Assembly (NCBI GenBank): GCA_944323485.1
Contig: CALUSR010000004.1
Coordinates: 62,001 to 126,000, forward strand
Direction: 5' to 3'
DNA from: Candidatus Gastranaerophilales bacterium
Lineage (GTDB): Bacteria > Cyanobacteriota > Vampirovibrionia > Gastranaerophilales > CAJFVJ01
Length of the DNA: 64,000 nucleotides
Part shown: one piece after another, positions 9,209 through 17,903 of the stretch
How the letters are laid out: every line of letters starts with the position of its first letter
Numbering within the stretch: position 1 is the first letter of the stretch
Translations under genes and position numbers: made by a program
The notes under the pieces: model-generated
What the model was told of the DNA's origin: nothing
Seen by the model: the letters and a program-made list of their open reading frames with translations, nothing else
Database searches by the model: none

Positions 9209-9293
9209 ATAACTTCAATTTATATTATTCTCAAATTTTTTATAACTATGCTAAAATTTTGATATAGCAAAGAGTTTATAAAAGAGGGGAATA

Positions 9294-10721
9294 ATGCAAA
9301 AAAATATGTTCGCACTTATCTTAGCAGGCGGGAGCGGTTCAAGACTTTGGCCTTTGAGCAGGGAGTTATATCCGAAACAATTATTAAAGCTGAATAACTC
9401 AGAGAAAACACTTTTGCAAATGTCAGTAGAACGATTGCAGGGACTTATTCCTGATGAACATATTTTGAGCATTACAAACATAAAACACCTGGCTAATGTA
9501 AAGGCTCAAATTTCTGAAGTAGCAAAAACATCGAATACCTCTTTCATTGTAGAACCTGTCGGGTGCAATACGGCTCCTGCGATAGCTCTCGGAGCAAAGT
9601 TTATTCAAAGTTTTTTTGATTCTTCGAAAGACCCTGTTATACTGGTTTGTCCTTCTGATCATTTTATATCGGACAGTGCCAAGTTTAGAAAAATGCTCTC
9701 AGACGGGGCAGAACTGGCTGAGAAGGGTTTTATTGTTACCTTCGGAGTCAAACCTACCTCTCCTGATACAGGGTATGGCTACATAAAAGTTTTTGATGAA
9801 AAAGTAGCAGAGTCTTATAGAGTTGACAGATTCAAGGAAAAACCCGACTATGCTCTTGCAAAAGAGTATTTTGAATCGGGAAATTATTTCTGGAACGCAG
9901 GGATATTTATGTTCAAAGCATCAACTATTTTGAACGAGCTGAAAAAATATTCTCCTGATATTATTGATGTGCTTGAAGAGCTTAATATAAAACCTGAATC
10001 ACCATCGGTAAAATTTGATGATTATGCCAAAATGCCGAATATTTCAATAGATTATGCTGTTATGGAATATTCGAAAAATATTGTACTCCTCCCTATGGAT
10101 TGCGGGTGGAATGATGTAGGATCATGGGAAAGTATTTATGATATGTCTGAGAAAGATGCGAACAAAAACTATATTTCTGGAAATGTAATAGAACTTGATT
10201 GCAAGAATTCGATGTTTTATTCAACTTCGAAGCTGATATCGGCAATAGGGCTTGATAATGTTGTTATTGTTGAAACTGAAGATGCTATCCTTGCCTGTGA
10301 TAAATCAAAAACACAGGAAGTCAAAAAGATTTATTCTCAGCTGAAAGACAACGATGATCCTCTTTGCTCTTATCACAAAACGGTTTATCGTCCATGGGGA
10401 TATTACACTGTTCTGAATGAAGGTGAAGGATTTTTGACAAAAGTTATTCAGGTCAACACTGATGCAAAACTCAGCTTGCAACTTCATAACCACCGTTCTG
10501 AACACTGGGTCGTGCTTGAAGGGCGGGCAAAGGTGATTAAAGGAGAAGAAGAATTTATTCTCGAAGCCGGCGATAGCATAGATATTGCCGTGAAAGAAAA
10601 ACATTCCCTTCAAAATCCTTTTGAGAAACCTTTGAAAATTCTTGAAGTTCAAAAAGGTGATATCATCTCGGAAGAAGATATTATTCGTTTTGAGGATATG
10701 TACGGACGAGTAAATGCTTGA
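9294..10721 (+). CDS. manC: Mannose-1-phosphate guanylyltransferase / mannose-6-phosphate isomerase
   Basis: Makes GDP-mannose for surface polysaccharide or glycoprotein synthesis. The nucleotidyltransferase domain opens with L-A-G-G-S-G-S-R-L-W-P (about residues 10-20) and the following P-K-Q lysine, then shows E-P-V-G-C-N-T-A-P-A-I-A, C-P-S-D-H and F-K-E-K-P blocks. After about residue 355 comes the type II phosphomannose isomerase cupin with R-P-W-G, L-Q-L-H-N-H-R-S-E-H-W and V-V-L-E-G. Length (475) is typical of the bifunctional ManC/AlgA type. AGGGGA precedes ATG 9294. Together with the upstream phosphohexomutase it forms a plausible mannose-6-P to mannose-1-P to GDP-mannose route. A terminator follows. 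Confidence 0.93.
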   Translation: MQKNMFALILAGGSGSRLWPLSRELYPKQLLKLNNSEKTLLQMSVERLQGLIPDEHILSITNIKHLANVKAQISEVAKTSNTSFIVEPVGCNTAPAIALGAKFIQSFFDSSKDPVILVCPSDHFISDSAKFRKMLSDGAELAEKGFIVTFGVKPTSPDTGYGYIKVFDEKVAESYRVDRFKEKPDYALAKEYFESGNYFWNAGIFMFKASTILNELKKYSPDIIDVLEELNIKPESPSVKFDDYAKMPNISIDYAVMEYSKNIVLLPMDCGWNDVGSWESIYDMSEKDANKNYISGNVIELDCKNSMFYSTSKLISAIGLDNVVIVETEDAILACDKSKTQEVKKIYSQLKDNDDPLCSYHKTVYRPWGYYTVLNEGEGFLTKVIQVNTDAKLSLQLHNHRSEHWVVLEGRAKVIKGEEEFILEAGDSIDIAVKEKHSLQNPFEKPLKILEVQKGDIISEEDIIRFEDMYGRVNA

Positions 10722-10734
10722 TTAATGTGATTTC

Positions 10735-10769
10735 AAAAAATCCCTCATCAAGAAGATGAGGGATTTTTA
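10735..10769. terminator. Bidirectional intrinsic terminator between manC and the dedA-family gene
   Basis: Stem TCCCTCATC (10741-10749) / GATGAGGGA (10755-10763) with loop AAGAA, A run before and T run after. It serves both converging transcripts. Confidence 0.85.
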
Positions 10770-10784
10770 TTTGTCTGTGTTGTC

Positions 10785-11411
10785 TTATGACTCTTTCAAA
10801 TTTTTGAAGTGGTGATACAAATAATACCCGAATAACAAAACACATACAGCAACAATAAGAATATCAAACTTGTGCCATAATGCGCTGAATTTTTCTCTGT
10901 GTTCTCCAAATTTTATGCCCACATAGACAAGAGGGTAGCTCCATATCAAAGACCCGAGGAAGGTCAGTGTGAGAAATTTCGGAAGATTTACCTTCAAAAT
11001 GCCAGCAGGAAGAGAAATAAATGTCCTGACAACAGGCAGCATTCTGCATATAAAAAATGCCATATCTCCCCATTTTTCTGCCCATTTATCTGCAAGTTCG
11101 ATGTCTTTTTTGCTGATTAAAAACCATTTCCCGTATTTTTCAACAAAGGGTCTTCCTCCGAAATATCCAAGGAAATAAGAAGGAATTGATCCTATTACGC
11201 AACCGAAAGCGCCTGCAAATGCAGCCGTATGAATTGACATGACTCCTTTGCTCACGAGATATCCTGCAAAAGGAAGAATTGCCTCGCTTGGAAGCGGGAT
11301 GTTGCAGGATTCTATTGCCATCAATAAAGCAACACCAGCAGGTCCCATATCGCTGATTGTATGCTCTATCCACATACCTATCGGGGTTAAAATTTTATCC
11401 AAAACACTCAT
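10785..11411 (-). CDS. DedA-family membrane protein
   Basis: Polytopic inner-membrane protein of the DedA/SNARE-associated family, some members of which recycle undecaprenyl phosphate or phosphatidylethanolamine across the membrane. Visible signatures: E-x(5)-P-x-P-S-E near residues 34-43, the G-x3-G-x(4)-Y-x2-G re-entrant loop near 70-85, and the arginine-bearing F-I-C-R-M-L-P-V-V-R-T block near 121-131 followed by P-A-G-I. About four to five hydrophobic segments. I use ATG 11411, preceded by a GAGAG site; the frame extends 28 codons further upstream but that stretch is less like the family. Length 208 is normal. Substrate unknown. Confidence 0.85.
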   Translation of the reverse strand: MSVLDKILTPIGMWIEHTISDMGPAGVALLMAIESCNIPLPSEAILPFAGYLVSKGVMSIHTAAFAGAFGCVIGSIPSYFLGYFGGRPFVEKYGKWFLISKKDIELADKWAEKWGDMAFFICRMLPVVRTFISLPAGILKVNLPKFLTLTFLGSLIWSYPLVYVGIKFGEHREKFSALWHKFDILIVAVCVLLFGYYLYHHFKNLKES

Positions 11412-11632
11412 AAATTTCTCTCTCAAATTTCTAACTATTATTACTCTAACCTGAACAGAGGGATTTGTAAAATAAAATAATGCCCCCGCTGCCATTCTGA
11501 AAGATAAAGACTCTTCGCTGCATTCTGAGTGACATACATCGGCTCTCCATCATTCTAAGAACTTGAATAAAAATATCCACTGACAGCTGTCATCATTTTT
11601 GTCATACCGTTTGAAGAAAAATCTTAAATATT

Positions 11633-11665
11633 GTCATTCTGAGCCTGAAGGGCGAAGAATCTCTT
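11633..11665. repeat. REP-like intergenic element (CATTCTGAG...GAAGAATCTC type)
   Basis: Reads G-T-CATTCTGAG, a short centre CCTGAAGG and GCGAAGAATCTC-TT. ATTCT and AGAAT at the two ends are complementary, so it can form an imperfect hairpin. Short elements of this CATTCTGAGC..GAAGAATCT type are dispersed in many bacterial intergenic regions. A degenerate relative lies about 100 bases away (11508-11536). Confidence 0.55.
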
Positions 11666-11786
11666 ACAAAAAATCAGGATTTGATACAAAAAGAGCACTA
11701 GATGAGTACAATTTGACAAATTATTGAGGACTTTGTTATTATTAAAATGATTTTTTAAAATAATTAGTTTTATATATATGACTCAG

Positions 11787-11808
11787 ATACATACATACAT
11801 ACATACAT
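11787..11808. repeat. Tetranucleotide microsatellite (ATAC)5
   Basis: Five uninterrupted ATAC units plus AT, 111 bases before the likely start of the DUF1796 gene and 19 bases before an in-frame TTG at 11827. Such tracts can slip during replication. Here it is outside the coding region, so any effect would be on promoter spacing or leader length. Confidence 0.85.
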
Positions 11809-11919
11809 CGCACCGTCTTAAAAGTTTTGTCATTCTTCATTTTTTCTTCAAAAAAGAGGAAAGAATTTCGCAGGCGTTATTCTGATTTTTCAATAACTGA
11901 ATTTATCAGATATAAAAAA

Positions 11920-12519
11920 ATGGATTACAAAATTATTCCCCTTGGTTTCAACTGTTATCCTAGAGTAATAGCTACATATGCCGGTTTGAAACCAAGAAAA
12001 ATCTACGGTGAACTCAGTTGTCCTTTTGATAATGTTTTGTGTAGTTCATTTGGTGATGTTTTGAACTGTTTGGAACGAAATTTTGAACATTATTTTGATG
12101 ATATTCAAATGGGTGAAGATAATTTTTATTTTAACAATATCTACAAAATTCGATATCTCCATGATTCTTTTTTGAGTAAGGATGAGTTAGTTAATAGATA
12201 TAAAAAACGTATAAAAAATTTTTCCAAATATTTGAAATCAAAAAAACATATATATTTTCTGTTTAATGGTCTAAAAAGAGATACGGTTGATTTTGAAAGG
12301 CTGCTTGCTGTACTGAAAAAATTAAGAAAAGATAATTTTTCGATAATTTTTTTAGACCAGAATAATGCCTCAGCTCCCAGTGAAAAATTAAATAATAATA
12401 TATACATTATTCATGAGTATGAAAAACTAACTACTCCAGACTGGGTAGGAGAGCTGTTTGCAGGAAAATATCCTGCTGCAGAGTCTAATGTTCAAAAACT
12501 TAGGGCAATAATCAAATAG
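11920..12519 (+). CDS. DUF1796 family protein (putative papain-like cysteine peptidase fold)
   Basis: The N-terminal block I-I-P-L-G-F-N-C-Y-P-R-V (about residues 4-15) and the following G-E-L-S-C-P-F-D (about 30-37) match the start of DUF1796 proteins, which are annotated as putative papain-like cysteine peptidases; C11 would be the candidate nucleophile. I place the start at ATG 11920 since homology begins there; the frame is open upstream to a TTG at 11827 but those residues are lysine/arginine-rich and unlike the family. No strong ribosome site is seen. No signal peptide. It abuts the converging C_GCAxxG_C_C gene with no gap. The repeat-rich leader is unusual. True activity of this family is not established. 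Confidence 0.65.
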   Translation: MDYKIIPLGFNCYPRVIATYAGLKPRKIYGELSCPFDNVLCSSFGDVLNCLERNFEHYFDDIQMGEDNFYFNNIYKIRYLHDSFLSKDELVNRYKKRIKNFSKYLKSKKHIYFLFNGLKRDTVDFERLLAVLKKLRKDNFSIIFLDQNNASAPSEKLNNNIYIIHEYEKLTTPDWVGELFAGKYPAAESNVQKLRAIIK

Positions 12520-12945
12520 CTAGACAGTTGTTTTTTTCTCTTCGATTTCTTTGATTAGACTTTCAAGAATATCGCAGCAGTCAGCAACCATCGTTGAGCA
12601 GTGCTGTTTTCTCTCTGGAGAATGGAAGTCAAATTTTGCAGTCAACACACGACAGCAGGTTACTTTGTGTTTTGCTTTAAATCTGTCTATAAGTTCTTTT
12701 GCAATTGCTCTGACATTTTCAGTTGAGTTATAAGCGTTTTCTCTTCCGTAACGGTGACCTATTACAAGCTGGCTTGCAGCAACGGCACCGCAAAGGCAGC
12801 CTGATGACATTGCCCCTGAGAACGAGCCTGCAATCGTGAGCAGGTTTTCTTTTGTTAATCCGCATTCATAAGCAGCCAGTGCAACTGACTCGGAGCAAGA
12901 GTAACCTTTTTTCAAAAAATTTTCAACCGCTTTTTCTTTTAGCAT
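12520..12945 (-). CDS. C_GCAxxG_C_C family putative redox protein
   Basis: A 141-residue protein matching the small C_GCAxxG_C_C family of presumed redox-active or metal-binding proteins found mainly in anaerobes. Cysteines occur at C17 (Y-S-C-S-E-S-V-A), C28 (E-C-G-L), C50 and C52 (S-G-C-L-C-G-A-V), C97 and C98 (V-T-C-C-R-V-L), C115 and C122/C123, giving the family's spread of pairs. Cytoplasmic, no signal. Last gene of the run that starts at grpE, 12 bases after the O-methyltransferase. Biochemical role unknown for the family; electron transfer or metal handling is inference. Confidence 0.75.
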   Translation of the reverse strand: MLKEKAVENFLKKGYSCSESVALAAYECGLTKENLLTIAGSFSGAMSSGCLCGAVAASQLVIGHRYGRENAYNSTENVRAIAKELIDRFKAKHKVTCCRVLTAKFDFHSPERKQHCSTMVADCCDILESLIKEIEEKKTTV

Positions 12946-12957
12946 AATAACACCGCC

Positions 12958-13515
12958 TTATTTTATTTTTTCACCAACCAATAATCCACCGTCATATTCA
13001 ACATAGTATGTTTTGTAGTCAGGATGATTTTCTGCTGCATCAAGAAATTCCTGAACTGATTTTTTGTGTGATATGACATTATCTGCAACGAACATAGCTC
13101 CCGGTCTGAGCATAGGATGGAGCTGTTCAAAGTATTTTATGTATTCTTTTTTGTTTGCATCAATCAAGACAAAGTCAAGAGGGATTGTTTTATCAATATT
13201 TTTGAGGGCGTCAAGTGCCGAGCCTTGAATTATGTCGACATATTCTCTCAGCGAACAGTATTCGAGATTTGCTTCTGCCAGAACAATTCGTTTTTCCCAG
13301 AATTCAAAAGAGGTGATATGTCCTCCTGTTTGTTTTGCCGCCATAGCAAGCCAAATTGTTGAATATCCGTTTGAGGTGCCTATTTCGAATATATTTTTGT
13401 AGTTATTTTCAGTAATATATTTGTAGATTAACTCGGCGCTTTCTCTTGCAATATTCCAGAATTCTTTTCGTGTTTGTTCGAGCTCGTGCAGTTTTATTTC
13501 TGTTTTTTCGTCCAT
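12958..13515 (-). CDS. SAM-dependent O-methyltransferase
   Basis: Class I methyltransferase of the catechol-O-methyltransferase-like family. Motif I reads I-F-E-I-G-T-S-N-G-Y-S-T (about residues 39-50), the acidic residue after strand 2 is in S-F-E-F-W (about 70), and the strand-4 block is D-F-V-L-I-D-A-N-K-K-E-Y (about 114-125), where the second aspartate is a likely metal ligand. 185 residues, a little short but complete. It lies 10 bases after the YVTN-propeller gene and 12 bases before the C_GCAxxG_C_C gene in the same orientation. Substrate unknown. Confidence 0.85.
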   Translation of the reverse strand: MDEKTEIKLHELEQTRKEFWNIARESAELIYKYITENNYKNIFEIGTSNGYSTIWLAMAAKQTGGHITSFEFWEKRIVLAEANLEYCSLREYVDIIQGSALDALKNIDKTIPLDFVLIDANKKEYIKYFEQLHPMLRPGAMFVADNVISHKKSVQEFLDAAENHPDYKTYYVEYDGGLLVGEKIK

Positions 13516-13525
13516 TTTTGCCTGT

Positions 13526-15019
13526 TTACTTATATTTTTTTGCTACGATAACTTTGTTTATGCTGATATCTATAGGATATTTTTTGAGGACAATATCTTT
13601 TTGTAAATCGAGCAGAATGTATTCTTTGATATTTGCGCTTGTGATAAAGGCTCTTGTCAAAGAAGGGAGGACTGTGATTCTTCTTGGAAAACCTCCTGAT
13701 GATAGAGGAACATCTTTTATTTTTTGATTTGCTGCTATATCTATTACGCTTACTGAGTCTGATTCTGCATTCAGAACATATGCTTCAGAGCCTATGAGGA
13801 CTATATCAACAGGTTTTTCTCCGACCGGGATTGATATTACAGGTTTTTTTGTTGTTATGCTGAAAATATCCATTTGATTTTTGTTTCTGTTGATTATATA
13901 AAGCAGGTTATTTTGCTCAAGAAATTTTGAGAGCGAAGAAATTTGAGTGATGTAGTTATTTCTGTCTTCATCTTTTAGAGTATCATCAAGGATGTATTCA
14001 TACACTTTTCCCGATACAGAATCGGCGTAGATGAGTTTTTTTCTGTCATAGGATAAAATCATCTTTGATGGGCGACCTGTTACCGTATAGGTGTTTATGA
14101 GTTCCATCTCAGAAAGGTCTATTACGCTGATTGTTGATGAGTTTTGGTTTGATACATATGCAAGTTTATTCAGCGAATCTATGGCTATTGAAGATGGATA
14201 TTGACCTATTTCTATTTCTTTAATCATTCTGTTCTGGAGCAGGTCTATAACATACAATTTATTTGAAGCGATAGTTGATACGAGAAGATATCTTTCATCA
14301 GGTGTTTGAACTATATCAGTAGGGATTGATTTTACGGGAATTTGATAAAGGTCACGACCTGTTTCCGGATTGACGATATGAACGCTGTTTGTTTCAAGAT
14401 TTGTTATGTAATAAGCTTTTTCTTTCACCTCTGGTGCTGTGTTTGTAAAAATAGACGAAAGCTTTTTTGCAGGAGTTTTTGTTGTGGATGGTTTTTTATT
14501 TATGTTGAAGAATTCATCAAAGTCGTTGAATGTTTTGAACTCATCAGGTCTTTCTTTGATTGGAATGACAAGATCTCCGAGGATAACTCTCAAGCTTTCT
14601 GGAATTACAAGGTTTTCCGGAACAAGCAAATCCTGAGGGAGGATTCCCAATTTTACGGTAAGAGGCATGTTATTGTCATCAATTACTGTTGGTTTTGCGT
14701 TTGGAGATTTTATAATTTTCAACAAAGCGAAGTTGTTATCAAAAAGAATCATATCCGGTTTATTTTTGAGAGGAGTGTTTGCAGGGATAGTTTGTTTGAT
14801 TTTTACAGGGCCGCTGCTTTTGATGAGATTTATCGGAAATACCGGTAAGTACTGTGTTTTATCGGGTAATTCAATAAAACCGTCAAATCGTACGTTTACT
14901 CCTGGGAAATCTTTTTTCAGTTCTTTCAGCACTCCCTCAGGTATTTTGGTTGCAAAAGCCATAGACGGCAGGAGTACTATAGAAAGAATTAAAAAGATAT
15001 TTATCAGGAGTTTTTTCAT
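13526..15019 (-). CDS. Exported YVTN/NHL-type beta-propeller protein
   Basis: A 497-residue protein with an N-terminal signal peptide (hydrophobic stretch about 4-22 ending A-F-A). The first 170 residues have no recognised fold; from about residue 195 onward there are six or so repeats of the form '..Y.I.PVGxxPxxI....' and 'A-Y-V-S-N-Q-N-S-S-T-I-S-V-I-D', typical of YVTN-type seven-bladed propellers. Such proteins act in the cell envelope as binding scaffolds. It starts 3 bases after the stop of dnaJ and is followed by an O-methyltransferase, so it seems part of the grpE-dnaJ transcript, though nothing in its sequence ties it to protein folding. Confidence 0.8.
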   Translation of the reverse strand: MKKLLINIFLILSIVLLPSMAFATKIPEGVLKELKKDFPGVNVRFDGFIELPDKTQYLPVFPINLIKSSGPVKIKQTIPANTPLKNKPDMILFDNNFALLKIIKSPNAKPTVIDDNNMPLTVKLGILPQDLLVPENLVIPESLRVILGDLVIPIKERPDEFKTFNDFDEFFNINKKPSTTKTPAKKLSSIFTNTAPEVKEKAYYITNLETNSVHIVNPETGRDLYQIPVKSIPTDIVQTPDERYLLVSTIASNKLYVIDLLQNRMIKEIEIGQYPSSIAIDSLNKLAYVSNQNSSTISVIDLSEMELINTYTVTGRPSKMILSYDRKKLIYADSVSGKVYEYILDDTLKDEDRNNYITQISSLSKFLEQNNLLYIINRNKNQMDIFSITTKKPVISIPVGEKPVDIVLIGSEAYVLNAESDSVSVIDIAANQKIKDVPLSSGGFPRRITVLPSLTRAFITSANIKEYILLDLQKDIVLKKYPIDISINKVIVAKKYK

Positions 15020-15022
15020 ATT

Positions 15023-16159
15023 CTAACGACTTATAGCCTCTTTAAATTTGCTCAGCAGCGACTCGCTTTGTTTTTCTTTTGACTGTTTTTCTATTTCAAG
15101 AAGTCGTCTGTATAGTTTTTCTTCTTCTTGAGATATTTTCTTGGGAGTCAACAGTTTTATTTTAACAAAAATATCACCTTTTTGGGACGGATTGTTAAGA
15201 TAAGGAACTCCCTCTCCTTTTATTTTCAGAGTGTCGCCATCCTGAATTCCTGATGGGATTTTCAATTTTGTTGTTCTATCTCCCGGGAGAGGGATATCTA
15301 CTTCATCTCCCAATGCAGCCTGAGCAAGGCTTATAGGGTAATTTATGAATAAGTTTATATTATTTCTCTGGAATATTTTGTGAGGTTTAATTCTTATAAA
15401 GACGAACAAATCTCCTGAAGGACCGCCGTTTTTTCCGCAGTCGCCCTCTTGTGATACACGCATTTTCATACCTGAGTCAATGCCTTGAGGGATTTTTATT
15501 GAGATTGTTTTCTTTGCCATGCTTTGTCCGCTTCCCTTACATTTTTTGCATGGATGAGGGTTCATTTGACCTGTTCCGCTGCAATTCGGGCATGGTACTA
15601 TTTGAGTAATATTTCCAAGAATTGTTCGTGATACTTTTTTAATATGACCGCTTCCTTTGCAGGTTGTACAGGTTTCTTTTTTATAACCTGATTCAACTCC
15701 GCTTCCTGAACACATTTTACATGGTTCGAGGTGTTCAAGAGGAATTTCTTTTTCTGCTCCGAAGATTGCTTCTTCAAAGTCTATTTCAAGCTGGTAGCTC
15801 AGGTCGCTTCCTCTTTGAGGTGCATTCGGGTCTACTCTGCGGGAAGAAAAGCCTCCCATATCTCCGAAGAAAGATGCAAATATTTCATCGAGCCCGCCAA
15901 AACCGAAATCAAAAGGTCCCTGCTGTGCATAACCTGCTCCTGCAAGTCCTTCTTCTCCATATTGGTCATACATAGCTCTTTTTTCGTCATCCATCAGAAC
16001 TTCATATGCTTTTCCAAGTTCTTTGAATTTTTCTTCGGCATCAGGTGCTTTATTGACGTCAGGGTGAAGTTTTATGGCTTTTTTTCTGAACGCCGATTTT
16101 ATTTCTTCTTTTGTTGCTGTTTTCTCTACTTCTAATATTTCATAATAGTTGGCAGACAT
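15023..16159 (-). CDS. dnaJ: Chaperone protein DnaJ
   Basis: Hsp40 co-chaperone that delivers unfolded clients to DnaK and stimulates its ATPase. In order: J domain with the H-P-D triad at residues 32-34, a Gly/Phe-rich linker (about 75-115) with G-F-G-G, four zinc-finger repeats C-x2-C-x-G-x-G beginning at C-K-M-C (about 147) and ending C-K-K-C-K-G-S-G, then the client-binding C-terminal domains (about 212-350). Length 378 is normal. It starts 17 bases after grpE. dnaK and hrcA are not in the window. Confidence 0.97.
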   Translation of the reverse strand: MSANYYEILEVEKTATKEEIKSAFRKKAIKLHPDVNKAPDAEEKFKELGKAYEVLMDDEKRAMYDQYGEEGLAGAGYAQQGPFDFGFGGLDEIFASFFGDMGGFSSRRVDPNAPQRGSDLSYQLEIDFEEAIFGAEKEIPLEHLEPCKMCSGSGVESGYKKETCTTCKGSGHIKKVSRTILGNITQIVPCPNCSGTGQMNPHPCKKCKGSGQSMAKKTISIKIPQGIDSGMKMRVSQEGDCGKNGGPSGDLFVFIRIKPHKIFQRNNINLFINYPISLAQAALGDEVDIPLPGDRTTKLKIPSGIQDGDTLKIKGEGVPYLNNPSQKGDIFVKIKLLTPKKISQEEEKLYRRLLEIEKQSKEKQSESLLSKFKEAISR

Positions 16160-16176
16160 TGTTTTTTACTTTACCT

Positions 16177-16749
16177 TTATTGTTCAGTTGCTACATTAAC
16201 CATAGCCGGTCTTATCACTCTATCATCGAGTCTGTATCCTTTCTGGAGTTCTGCTATGATTGTATTTTCTTCATAATCTGATGTTGGTGTTTGCATAACC
16301 GCTTCGTGGAAATTCGGGTCAAATTTCTGGTCTTTTGTATCTATAACTTTGAGTCCCATTTTATCCACAGTATCATTAAGCTGTTTATAGATTACATCTA
16401 CGCAATCTTTAATTTTTGCTATTTCTGTTTCTTCATCAAAGCACTTTTGCGCTCTGTCAAATGTGTCAAGAAGAGGCAGGAGCTTTTTGAGAGTGTCTTC
16501 TTTTCCGTATTTGAGGAGAGATTCTCTTTCTTGAGCCTGACGTTTTCTGTAGTTATCAAAATCGGCAGCCATTCTTATATAAAGGCTGTTAAGTTCTTCC
16601 AATTCTTTTTTCAGCTTTTCTGTTTCTTCTGTTTTTGATGATTCTTTTTGTATATCAGTGTCATCTGTTTTTGTTTCTTCTATGTTTTGATTAGTTTCTT
16701 CTTCTTTATTTTGGTTTTCTTCAGAAAACGGATTATTATCTTGTTTCAT
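16177..16749 (-). CDS. grpE: Nucleotide exchange factor GrpE
   Basis: Exchanges ADP for ATP on DnaK. The first 55 residues are acidic and low-complexity (Glu, Asn, Thr, Lys), followed by the long coiled coil (about 40-95) with the typical A-A-D-F-D-N-Y-R-K-R block, and the C-terminal beta domain containing G-Y-x-L-x-D-R-V-I-R-P-A-x-V near residue 172. 190 residues, normal. First gene of a minus-strand run with dnaJ. No CIRCE element (TTAGCACTC inverted repeat) is present upstream, so HrcA control of the usual kind is not evident; a small palindrome lies in the leader instead. Confidence 0.95.
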   Translation of the reverse strand: MKQDNNPFSEENQNKEEETNQNIEETKTDDTDIQKESSKTEETEKLKKELEELNSLYIRMAADFDNYRKRQAQERESLLKYGKEDTLKKLLPLLDTFDRAQKCFDEETEIAKIKDCVDVIYKQLNDTVDKMGLKVIDTKDQKFDPNFHEAVMQTPTSDYEENTIIAELQKGYRLDDRVIRPAMVNVATEQ

Positions 16750-16762
16750 TATTATGCCCTCT

Positions 16763-16779
16763 TTTCATATAATATGAAA
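16763..16779. promoter_or_regulatory. Perfect 17-base palindrome in the grpE leader
   Basis: TTTCATAT-A-ATATGAAA: 8-base arms with one central base, just upstream of the AGAGGGC ribosome site of grpE. It could be a repressor operator, or a hairpin in the mRNA close to the ribosome site. Function is inferred only from symmetry and position. Confidence 0.4.
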
Positions 16780-16851
16780 TCGTATATTAATATTTTACCT
16801 AAAGAATTGAGAAAAAGCCTTAAGAATTAAAAAAAACTTAATGTTTCAAAT

Positions 16852-17448
16852 TCATATTTCTCTTCTTCCTTCCATTGCACGGGCAAGAGTCAGCTCATCG
16901 ACATATTCAAGTTCAGAGCCCATGGGCAGTCCGAAGGCAATTCTTGTCAATTTTACCCCGAAGGGTTTGAGGAGTTTGCTCAAATAGAGCGTTGTTGCAT
17001 CTCCTTCTACAGACGGATTAATGGCGAAGATAACTTCTTTCACTTCGTCATCAGCAACTCTTTGCAGCAGTTCTTTTATTCTCAAATCCTCGGGAGTAAT
17101 TCCATCAATCGGTGATATAAGTCCCTGCAGCACATGATACATTCCTTTAAACTCATGAGTTTTTTCAATTGCCGTAAGGTCTTTTGTTTCTGCAACGACA
17201 CAGATGGTATCTTTTGTTCTTTTATGTGACGAACAAATTTCGCATGGATCTTGAGATGACATATTGAAGCAGATATGGCAGTATTTTATTTGTTTTTTTG
17301 CCTCGACCAGAGTTGTTGCAAATTTTTCAACTTCAGAAAGAGGCATTTTTAACATAAAAAAAGCCATTCTCTGCGCTGATTTCGGACCTATTCCGGGAAG
17401 TTTTTGGAATTGATCTATTAGTTGTGCCAGTGGTTTTGTATATTCCAT
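16852..17448 (-). CDS. recR: Recombination protein RecR
   Basis: Acts with RecF and RecO to load RecA on gapped DNA. The N-terminal helix-hairpin-helix region contains [11 protein letters not shown] (about residues 17-27), then a four-cysteine zinc finger C-H-I-C ... C-E-I-C (about 57-72) and a Toprim domain starting I-C-V-V-A-E (about 82) with the final [10 protein letters not shown] block (about 173-182). 198 residues is the standard size. Three bases separate it from ebfC, the common ebfC-recR pairing. Confidence 0.97.
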   Translation of the reverse strand: MEYTKPLAQLIDQFQKLPGIGPKSAQRMAFFMLKMPLSEVEKFATTLVEAKKQIKYCHICFNMSSQDPCEICSSHKRTKDTICVVAETKDLTAIEKTHEFKGMYHVLQGLISPIDGITPEDLRIKELLQRVADDEVKEVIFAINPSVEGDATTLYLSKLLKPFGVKLTRIAFGLPMGSELEYVDELTLARAMEGRREI

Positions 17449-17451
17449 GGT

Positions 17452-17814
17452 CTAGAGAAACTTTCCAATTCCGCCGCCGAAGCCGCCTGTTATTGCATTA
17501 ATCTGATTTGAGATAGGGGAAAGTTTTTCTTTTGATATTTTTGCTGCTTTTTCTGATGCATCTATAATAGCAGAAGAAATTAAGTCTTCAAGGGTTTCGA
17601 TTGTTTCTCTATCAACAGATTCAGGATTGTCAGGATTGATTGCTTCAGGTTTAATTTTTATACCGAGGAAAGCACCCTGAGCGTTTGCTTTAACCTCAAC
17701 AAGCGAACCGCCTGAAGAACCTAATACTTCCGTATTTTTCAATTCTTCCTGAACATTCTCCATTTGTTTTTGCATTTTTTGTGCTTGTTGCATTACTTTT
17801 GCTATGTTAAACAT
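17452..17814 (-). CDS. ebfC: YbaB/EbfC family nucleoid-associated protein
   Basis: Small DNA-binding protein of the YbaB/EbfC family. Shows the typical N-terminal M-Q-Q-A-Q-K-M-Q-K-Q-M helix (about residues 8-18), the G-S-S-G-G-S-L-V-E-V strand region (about 32-41) and the C-terminal helix. 120 residues includes a Gly-rich tail (G-G-F-G-G-G-I). Coupled to recR as in many bacteria. Normal features. Confidence 0.93.
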   Translation of the reverse strand: MFNIAKVMQQAQKMQKQMENVQEELKNTEVLGSSGGSLVEVKANAQGAFLGIKIKPEAINPDNPESVDRETIETLEDLISSAIIDASEKAAKISKEKLSPISNQINAITGGFGGGIGKFL

Positions 17815-17903
17815 TTTTTATCTCCTCCGGTTTTTTTATTTTGCATTATTTATTATAATAATAGAATAAACATATCGTAAGCGTAAGACAAGAATTTAAT
17901 AAA

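Larger units (their letters stand above)
11412..11919. other. Gene-poor gap with scattered CATTCT-type repeats
   Basis: About 500 bases without a convincing gene. CATTCT occurs at 11493, 11521, 11551, 11635 and 11831, several times as CATTCTGA, and the stretch 11508-11536 carries CTCTTCGC next to CATTCTGAGTGAC, which looks like a partly inverted copy of the element at 11633-11665. A tetranucleotide repeat lies at 11787-11808. The region may hold promoters for the diverging dedA and DUF1796 genes, but none is clear. Confidence 0.5.

Noticed and set aside
11827-11919. Upstream extension of the DUF1796 gene from TTG 11827
   Set aside because: Family similarity begins at ATG 11920, the extra residues are Lys/Arg-rich and no ribosome site precedes the TTG.
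16750-16851. CIRCE (HrcA) element before grpE
   Set aside because: No TTAGCACTC-N9-GAGTGCTAA-like repeat; only an unrelated AT-rich palindrome is present.
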